Of a DNA stretch of 64,000 bases, positions 58,367 to 64,000 are shown one piece after another. Location of the stretch: NCBI RefSeq assembly GCF_020687165.1, contig NZ_JAJEQC010000006.1; one strand, 5' to 3'. The notes beneath the pieces were generated by a model, which saw only the letters and a list, made by a program, of their open reading frames with translations, searched no databases and was not told the origin of the DNA. A program made the translations under genes and the position numbers. The stretch comes from Hominenteromicrobium mulieris (GTDB lineage Bacteria; Bacillota; Clostridia; Oscillospirales; Acutalibacteraceae). Each line of letters starts with the position of its first letter. Within the stretch, counting starts at the first letter, position 1.

Positions 58367-60139
58367 ATGTCGTTGAGAAAAAAGCTGACATTGTCTATGC
58401 TCATAATTGCGGTGATCCCCGCGGTGGTACTGGGAGGCTTTTATTATCAGTATTTCAGCGGGGTCCTTTTGAGCAACGTGCAGCAGCAGGAGCTGCAGAA
58501 TAACAGCCAGATTATTTACAGCGTTGATAACTTTTTCAATTCAATCTTCAAGATTTCCGATTCCCTGCTAATGAATGAAGAGCTCATAGACATTCTGCAG
58601 AAAAGCTATGAGGAACAGAGTTCACCTCTCGAAGGATACCGCGACAAGGCACAGGTGGACAAGCTGCTTTACAAGGACGGCTATTACCTGGATGGCAGAA
58701 TAGAGACTATCGCCATATTTCCGAGGAACAACAGCATGTTTTACTACTGCACAGAGGGAAACGTCAATCCGTCCTATGATATCCATGCGGAAGAGTGGTA
58801 CGAAAAGATTGCCAGTAAAGAGGGGGCGAAAGTATTGGTGGGAGTGCACCAAAACCGTCTGGTGTACGCATTCTCCGACGCAGCCAGCCCCTATTGCGTA
58901 ACTGTCGGAAGATCAATTTACTCCCCATATGATTCCCAACTGCTTGGCACTATGCTAATCAACATTAACGTACACGATCTCCAGACCTGCTGGCCGGCTT
59001 TCAAGGAAGATTCGCAGGAGCGGTTTTACCTGCTGGATGACGAAAACAACGTTGTGTTCAGCAATCTGACGGAGGAGATTGGCGGTAAATTCTTTCAGGG
59101 CGGCCTGGAAGACGGCATTTCTTCCTGCCGAATCGACGGGAAATTGTACGATACGATCGTCTCGGGCTCCAAAAGCCTGGGATGGAAAAGCGTCAAAATG
59201 ATTCCACGCAGCCAGTTGGATCAAGAGATCGCCGTTGTTCCTTATATGACGCTCCTCCTCATGCTGATCCTTACGGTTCTGGCAGTTCTGGTTTCAATCT
59301 TTATTTCCAAAATCTTTACACGTCCGCTTCAGGAGCTTTATGTGAAGCTCCAGCGCTTTGAAGAGGAAAAAAGCGGGATTCCGCTCCCTGAAAATCAGGT
59401 GGAGATCAAAGGCCTTTCCCGCAGCTACCAGCACATGATCAACGAGATCAACGCCCTCACCATCAAAAACTACGAGACGCAGATCCAATTGCGCAGGGCA
59501 GAACTCATGGCGCTCCAATCCCAGATCAATCCCCATTTTATCTACAACACGCTCAATTCCATCAAGTGGATGGCGGATGTGCAAGGATCCAAGCGTATGG
59601 TAACGGCGTTGGATTCCCTGATCAAGCTCATGCAGTTTTCCTCCAAAAACAGCCGGGAGGTCATCCGGATTCAGGACGAGATCGATCTGATCCGGGACTA
59701 CATCAACCTGATCAACCTCAAATATTTCGACAGGATCTTTGTTGATGTCCATGTGGAGCCGGGCTTGGAAAACTGCGAAACGCTGAAATTCCTTCTGCAA
59801 CCGATCGTAGAGAATTCCATCTACCACGGTTTCAGCAGTATGGTCCGGCAATGCACGGTGCAGATCAACATTACCCGAAAAGAAGACCGTATTCTGTATG
59901 AGGTGATCGACAATGGCAAAGGGATGAGCAAGGAGAAGATCCGACAGGCTCTGGAGGAAGATCATCCCCTCAACTCCCATTCGTTTAACAAGATCGGTCT
60001 TTATAATGTGAATAAGAGAATCCAGTATATTTTTGGAGAGGAGTACGGTATTCAAATCGACAGCGAACCCGGCAAGTACACGAGGGTGATTGTGAAAATT
60101 CCAGCCCGTATCTATAAGGAGGAGATGGCAAATGCGTAA
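58367..60139 (+). CDS. YesM-type sensor histidine kinase
   Basis: A 590-residue membrane kinase. It has a first transmembrane helix at about residues 8-32, an extracellular sensor of some 250 residues, a second helix (MTLLLMLILTVLAVLVSIFIS), a HAMP region, then the His-kinase domain with the phosphorylated His in SQINPHFIYNTLNSIKW and an ATPase with VENSIYHGF and DNGKGMS. YesM-type kinases usually respond to plant sugars and pair with AraC-type regulators. GAGAAAGGAAAACG precedes the ATG, and its end overlaps the next gene by 8 nt. Confidence 0.93.
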   Translation: MSLRKKLTLSMLIIAVIPAVVLGGFYYQYFSGVLLSNVQQQELQNNSQIIYSVDNFFNSIFKISDSLLMNEELIDILQKSYEEQSSPLEGYRDKAQVDKLLYKDGYYLDGRIETIAIFPRNNSMFYYCTEGNVNPSYDIHAEEWYEKIASKEGAKVLVGVHQNRLVYAFSDAASPYCVTVGRSIYSPYDSQLLGTMLININVHDLQTCWPAFKEDSQERFYLLDDENNVVFSNLTEEIGGKFFQGGLEDGISSCRIDGKLYDTIVSGSKSLGWKSVKMIPRSQLDQEIAVVPYMTLLLMLILTVLAVLVSIFISKIFTRPLQELYVKLQRFEEEKSGIPLPENQVEIKGLSRSYQHMINEINALTIKNYETQIQLRRAELMALQSQINPHFIYNTLNSIKWMADVQGSKRMVTALDSLIKLMQFSSKNSREVIRIQDEIDLIRDYINLINLKYFDRIFVDVHVEPGLENCETLKFLLQPIVENSIYHGFSSMVRQCTVQINITRKEDRILYEVIDNGKGMSKEKIRQALEEDHPLNSHSFNKIGLYNVNKRIQYIFGEEYGIQIDSEPGKYTRVIVKIPARIYKEEMANA

Positions 60140-61703
60140 CATCGGGATCGCGATCATTGATGACGAGAGCCTGGTCCGGCTCGGAATCAAATCTTCTGTG
60201 GCGTGGGAAGAGTATGGCTATGAGATTGTAGGAGAAGCGGACAACGGGCAGACCGGCCTGGAGATGATCAGGGAAAAACACCCGGATATCGTCCTGCTCG
60301 ACGTCTGTATGCCGGTGATGAACGGGATCGAAGTTCTGAAATCCCTGCAAAAGCTGAAGATTCAGTGCAAGGTTATTATCTTGAGCTGCCACGATGATTT
60401 CTGTTTTGTAAAAGAGGCAATGAAGAACGGTGCGTTCGATTACCTGAGAAAAAATGAGATCAACAGCGCGAACATCCTGACGGTTCTGGAGGAGGTACGG
60501 CACTCACTGTGCAAAAAGCAGGACGAGGGGCAGGGAGGCTGGGACAGCTACGCGCGTCATGTCTGCCTGCACCGTCTGATCACCGGCAGCAGCGAACCTG
60601 CTGAACGGCAGTTGCCTGTCAGTCAATTGCACATCCGGGAAGGAAACCTCTGCTGCATTGTGTTTGCAGTGCAGAATTACCAGAAAGTACAGGCCCGTTA
60701 CGGAGAGGGACGCCCCTTCCCACTGGAACAAAGCGTTATCAACCTCACAGTGGAAGTGCTGCACCAGTGGACGCAGGAACTGGAAGTTTTTCTTCTGCAG
60801 GAAAACCGGTATGTTATCCTGCTGAGCAGTCAGAACAGTGTCAGCAGCACCCAGTGGGAGGAGAAAGCCTGCAGCCTGGTCCACGAACTCCACACCGTGT
60901 TCCAGAATTATCTGAATGCTGACACCTGCTACGGTGTCAGCAGCGCCGTCTCGAAATTCTCTGCACTGCCGGAGGCGTTCGAGCACGCGCGCTACTCTCT
61001 GCAGCTTCACTATTTTCAGCCGGACAGGTTCCTTATCAAGGAGATGCGCAAGCCGGATCGGACGATGAGCCGCCCGGAAGTCAAGGAATGCCTTGGCGAT
61101 ATCAATATCTGTGTGTCGCAGAAGCAATACACGCAAATCTTTTCCCGATTTTATGCTTTCATCCAGTGGCTGCAGCAGCACCACAGGGAGAACCTGGACG
61201 TTATGGGGGTGCAGAACTTTTTCTCCAATATGGTGCGCTTCCTTCTCCTGCAGGAGGGAAAGGCGCCGGAAGAAACGGTGGAAAAGCTTCAGGCCTGCGA
61301 AACCGTGGAGGAAGCGCAGCGTTTCCTTGAGGACTTCCAAAAGGGGTTGAAGACAGGAGAGCCGGCTCTTGACCAGAAAAACTACCTGATTCGCGAGGCG
61401 GCGGATTATATCCGGCAGAATTTGAGCCGCGGCGACATCTCGCTCGATGAGATCGCCGACCACCTGATGATCAGTAAGTCTTATCTCTGCCGCCTGTTCC
61501 AAAAAAAGCTCGGAGTTTCCGTGCAGCACTATATCTACAGAATCCGGATTGAACAGGCGAAGGAGTACCTGAACGACTTCCGGCTGAAAATCTACGAGGT
61601 GGCAGAGCTTACCGGCTTCAACAGCTCCACCCATTTTAATATCGTCTTTAAAAAGATTATGCGGTGCACTCCGGCAGAGTACAGGAACGGCCTGAAGCAG
61701 TGA
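60132..61703 (+). CDS. YesN-type response regulator with AraC domain
   Basis: A 523-residue regulator. The receiver domain (residues 1-125) has acidic IIDDE, the phosphoacceptor Asp57 in LLDVCMP and Lys in YLRKNE. A middle region of about 250 residues is a usual YesN spacer. The last 100 residues are an AraC double helix-turn-helix (LSRGDISLDEIADHLMISKSYLCRLFQKKLG...EVAELTGFNSSTHFNIVFKKIM). It probably activates the sugar genes downstream. Confidence 0.94.
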   Translation: MRNIGIAIIDDESLVRLGIKSSVAWEEYGYEIVGEADNGQTGLEMIREKHPDIVLLDVCMPVMNGIEVLKSLQKLKIQCKVIILSCHDDFCFVKEAMKNGAFDYLRKNEINSANILTVLEEVRHSLCKKQDEGQGGWDSYARHVCLHRLITGSSEPAERQLPVSQLHIREGNLCCIVFAVQNYQKVQARYGEGRPFPLEQSVINLTVEVLHQWTQELEVFLLQENRYVILLSSQNSVSSTQWEEKACSLVHELHTVFQNYLNADTCYGVSSAVSKFSALPEAFEHARYSLQLHYFQPDRFLIKEMRKPDRTMSRPEVKECLGDINICVSQKQYTQIFSRFYAFIQWLQQHHRENLDVMGVQNFFSNMVRFLLLQEGKAPEETVEKLQACETVEEAQRFLEDFQKGLKTGEPALDQKNYLIREAADYIRQNLSRGDISLDEIADHLMISKSYLCRLFQKKLGVSVQHYIYRIRIEQAKEYLNDFRLKIYEVAELTGFNSSTHFNIVFKKIMRCTPAEYRNGLKQ

Positions 61704-61775
61704 GGGAAAGGTCAATATGAATAAATAAAGTTCAAGATCCTCCGCGGGTTTAAGCTTTGTGTACTAAAATTGTTC

Positions 61776-61789
61776 AATATCCTGATATT
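61776..61789. promoter_or_regulatory. Palindrome upstream of the Gfo/Idh genes
   Basis: AATATC-CT-GATATT is a perfect palindrome in the 179-bp gap before the first dehydrogenase gene. It could be a regulator site; no clear promoter is seen. Confidence 0.3.
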
Positions 61790-61882
61790 TTCTTCAACAG
61801 CGTTTATGGAAAATAGTGAACAGATTCTCTATGATATAAGTAACCTAATTCGGGAAAACAGACAAAATGGAGGAATGCAGAA

Positions 61883-62980
61883 ATGAAAAAATGGAAGGTT
61901 GCCTTAATTGGCTGCGGATCGATCGCGGACAATACGTATCTTCCCCGGATCGGCGAGATTCCGGAGGCGGATCTGGTTGCAGTCTGCGATATCATCCCGG
62001 AGAGAGCAAAGAACTATGCAGAAAAATTTCATGTGCCGGCCTGGTACACCAGCATCGATGAACTGCTGGAGAAGTGTGACTTCGAGATCCTGATGAACAC
62101 GACATCGATCCCAGCGCACCACGAGATCAACATGAAGGCGCTGCGGGCCGGAAAGCATCTTTACTCACAGAAGCCCGTCGGCCTGACGGTGGAGGAGGTG
62201 ACCGAGCAGATCGAGGCTGCCAAGGCAGCCGGTGTGAAATACACTGCTTCACCGATCCACATGCTGCGTGACGACATCCGCTTTGCCAAAAAGCTGATTG
62301 CCGACGGCTGCATCGGGGAGATTATGAAGGTGCACACCAACGTTTGCCACGGCGGCCCGGAATATTTCCAGTACCGCACGGCGGACCCCACCTGGTTCCA
62401 CCGGCCCGGCAGCGGCGCCCTGTACGACATGGGCGTCCACGGCCTTACCATGACCACGGGCATCCTTGGTCCCGCGAAGGCTGTGGGCTGCATGGCCAAA
62501 ATCTCCGAGCCTGTCCGCACGGTAAGAACCGGTACCTTTGACGGCATGCAGATCCAGGCCGACCAGCTGTACGATAACTACATCATTACGCTCGATTACG
62601 GCGAGAGAACCATGGCGGTGGTGGAGTCTGGTTTCTGCCAGAAGGACAGCCGCGCACCTCAGATGGAGATTTTCGGTACAAAGGGAACGATCACTTTCGT
62701 CAACAACGGTAACATGAACCCGCTCGATTCGCTGGAAGTTTACCTTGATGCGCCGGAGCGCGGTATTCGCGGCTGGCTGAAGCCTATGGAGTGGGATGTT
62801 CCGGCTTCTGAGATGAACTTTTTCCAATGCAAGGTGGTTCAGGATCTGATCCATGCCATTGAGGAGGACCGTCCCGTCGGTTTGCCCCCGGAGCACGCCA
62901 GACACGTGGTGGACATCATGTGCACTATTCCGGAAGCGATCAAGACAAAGAGCATTGTCCCGCTGCACACCACTTTCTGA
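61883..62980 (+). CDS. Gfo/Idh/MocA family oxidoreductase
   Basis: A 365-residue NAD(P)-dependent dehydrogenase. The Rossmann motif is VALIGCGSIADNTYLP, the EKP-like motif occurs as YSQKPVGLTVEE, and the catalytic region contains GALYDMGVHGLTM (Asp and His). Substrates are sugars, inositols or sugar acids. GGAGGAATGCAGAA precedes the ATG. It follows the two-component system and is followed by a second family member. Confidence 0.9.
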   Translation: MKKWKVALIGCGSIADNTYLPRIGEIPEADLVAVCDIIPERAKNYAEKFHVPAWYTSIDELLEKCDFEILMNTTSIPAHHEINMKALRAGKHLYSQKPVGLTVEEVTEQIEAAKAAGVKYTASPIHMLRDDIRFAKKLIADGCIGEIMKVHTNVCHGGPEYFQYRTADPTWFHRPGSGALYDMGVHGLTMTTGILGPAKAVGCMAKISEPVRTVRTGTFDGMQIQADQLYDNYIITLDYGERTMAVVESGFCQKDSRAPQMEIFGTKGTITFVNNGNMNPLDSLEVYLDAPERGIRGWLKPMEWDVPASEMNFFQCKVVQDLIHAIEEDRPVGLPPEHARHVVDIMCTIPEAIKTKSIVPLHTTF

Positions 62981-63015
62981 GCAGAGGGGAACTGATCACA
63001 GATGAGGTGAATGTT

Positions 63016-64000
63016 ATGAAGAAATATCGCATTGGTCTGGTGGGCTTCGCTCACATGCACGTTTTGGATCAGATCAAGCCGTTTCTGTCCATGCCGGAGC
63101 GCGTGGAATGGATCGGTGCCTCGGATATCAAGCCGATGGTAGAGTCTGAATATTTTGAAAGCTCCAGCCGCTCCATGAACCTGAAGCTCTGTCAGGAGCA
63201 GTGTGGGTTCACCCGCGTGTTTGAGGATTACCGTGATCTTCTCGATCTCAAACCCGACCTTGTCCTTGTGAACTGCGAGAACGCGTTTCACGGAATCATT
63301 ATCCCCGAGATCCTCATGCGCGGGATCCACGTGGTGGTGGAAAAGCCGTTGGCCTATTCCACTGAACACGCCATGGCTATTGCCCGCGCTTCCCGGATCG
63401 GTAAGGCGGACTGCATGATCAATTGGCCGACCACATGGCAGGCCAGCGTCCGCCTGGGCCAGAAGCTTGTCAGCGAAGGCGTTGTGGGAAAGGTGTACCG
63501 TTTCCAGTTCCGCAACCCGGATTCCATGGGTCCGTTCTCTTACGGCCAGGTCATGACGGATCGGCAGCTGGGCAAGGAATGGTGGCATCAGGAAGCGGCG
63601 GGAGGCGGCAGCTTGCTGGACTACTGCTGCTACGGCACCATCCTTTCCAACTGGTACCTGGGCGAAAAGCCTCAGGGCGTGTATGGCTTGAAGGCGAACT
63701 TTAACCACCGGTTTGGCGACGCGGAGGACTACGCCTCCCTGATGGTTCGGTACCCCGAGGCGGTTTCCATTCTGGAGGGAACCTGGAACACCATAAGCAG
63801 CGGCTATCCCTCCGGGCCCATTGTCTGGGGCGAAAAGGGCGCCCTGATTGTGGAAAACGGCGGCGATCACGGCATTCATGCCAACGTTTGTGTTTACCTC
63901 GATCGTTATTCCACAACGCCCAGCAAGGTGTATTGCTCCGACGACTACCCGCTGCCTGAGGGAAGATCCAACCTGGCTCAGGAGGTCTTCCATCACCTGG
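63016..64000 (+). CDS. Gfo/Idh/MocA family oxidoreductase (incomplete at window end)
   Basis: The frame is open from ATG 63016 (MKKYRIGLVGFAHMHVLDQI) to the window edge, 328 codons. The EKP motif is exact (VVVEKPLAYST), and the catalytic region GGGSLLDYCCYGT replaces the more usual Asp-xxx-His pattern. GATGAGGTGAATGTT gives the ribosome site. The two dehydrogenases stand in tandem 35 nt apart and are probably cotranscribed. The C-terminus lies outside the window. Confidence 0.88.
   Translation, partial: MKKYRIGLVGFAHMHVLDQIKPFLSMPERVEWIGASDIKPMVESEYFESSSRSMNLKLCQEQCGFTRVFEDYRDLLDLKPDLVLVNCENAFHGIIIPEILMRGIHVVVEKPLAYSTEHAMAIARASRIGKADCMINWPTTWQASVRLGQKLVSEGVVGKVYRFQFRNPDSMGPFSYGQVMTDRQLGKEWWHQEAAGGGSLLDYCCYGTILSNWYLGEKPQGVYGLKANFNHRFGDAEDYASLMVRYPEAVSILEGTWNTISSGYPSGPIVWGEKGALIVENGGDHGIHANVCVYLDRYSTTPSKVYCSDDYPLPEGRSNLAQEVFHHL

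Noticed and set aside
1..64000. CRISPR arrays or complete tRNA/rRNA genes
   Set aside because: No regularly spaced repeats and no full cloverleaf were found; the only tRNA-like sequence is the 3' half at 51619-51665.

Overview
The window looks like the chromosome of an anaerobic, spore-forming Clostridia, most like a gut Oscillospiraceae/Ruminococcaceae member. The pointers are a FabK-type fatty-acid operon under a FabT-like MarR regulator, the darA-holB-ricT-trmN6-rsmI block known from Bacillota, a SpoVA protein, both D- and L-lactate dehydrogenases, a sodium-pump decarboxylase subunit and a GH127 arabinofuranosidase. Genes up to about 51.5 kb are moderately GC-rich and densely packed, with strong AGGAGG-type ribosome sites and TTGACA/TATAAT promoters. 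Species cannot be fixed from the sequence alone.

Layout. 0-2 kb: a decayed radical-SAM gene and a secreted M23 peptidoglycan hydrolase. 2-12 kb: marR/fabT, then fabH-fabK-fabD-fabG-fabF-accB-fabZ-accC-accD-accA, the whole type II fatty-acid initiation, elongation and acetyl-CoA carboxylase set except acpP. 12-16 kb: a heterodimeric ABC exporter. 16-21 kb: hemolysin-III, lipase, deacetylase, amidase and an amino-acid symporter. 21-26 kb: c-di-AMP receptor DarA, DNA polymerase III delta', RicT, a small ferredoxin, TrmN6, RsmI. 26-34 kb: GH127, TM2 proteins, DegV, a ClC transporter, and thiC behind a TPP riboswitch. 34-51.5 kb: HflK/HflC, DUF1836, rpsT, lactate dehydrogenases, SpoVAE, a riboswitch-controlled OadB/OadG-like pair, aldo-keto reductase, LacI regulator, FliB-like protein, DUF4430/ECF-S pair, TrmB and patatin.

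From 51.62 kb the character changes. The 3' half of a tRNA-Pro gene lies alone, as an attachment-site scar, and is followed by accessory DNA: a Fic AMP-transferase, a zinc-ribbon gene interrupted by an in-frame TAG, an AT-rich HTH / HARE-Mrr / DUF262-HNH cassette that looks like a defence islet, an IS5-family insertion sequence, then a YesMN-type two-component system and two Gfo/Idh/MocA dehydrogenases running off the right edge.

Three observations stand out. (1) On the minus strand at 43.4-43.5 kb a leader has the conserved core of the yybP-ykoY (Mn2+) riboswitch, with an overlapping terminator, in front of an orphan sodium-pump decarboxylase beta subunit and a 42-residue gamma-like protein. 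This is an unexpected target for a manganese switch. (2) Six copies, in both orientations, of a 70-200 bp intergenic repeat built from up to six hairpins, whose stems differ between copies yet stay paired. (3) The compact HTH-Mrr-DUF262 cassette inside the tRNA-Pro element.
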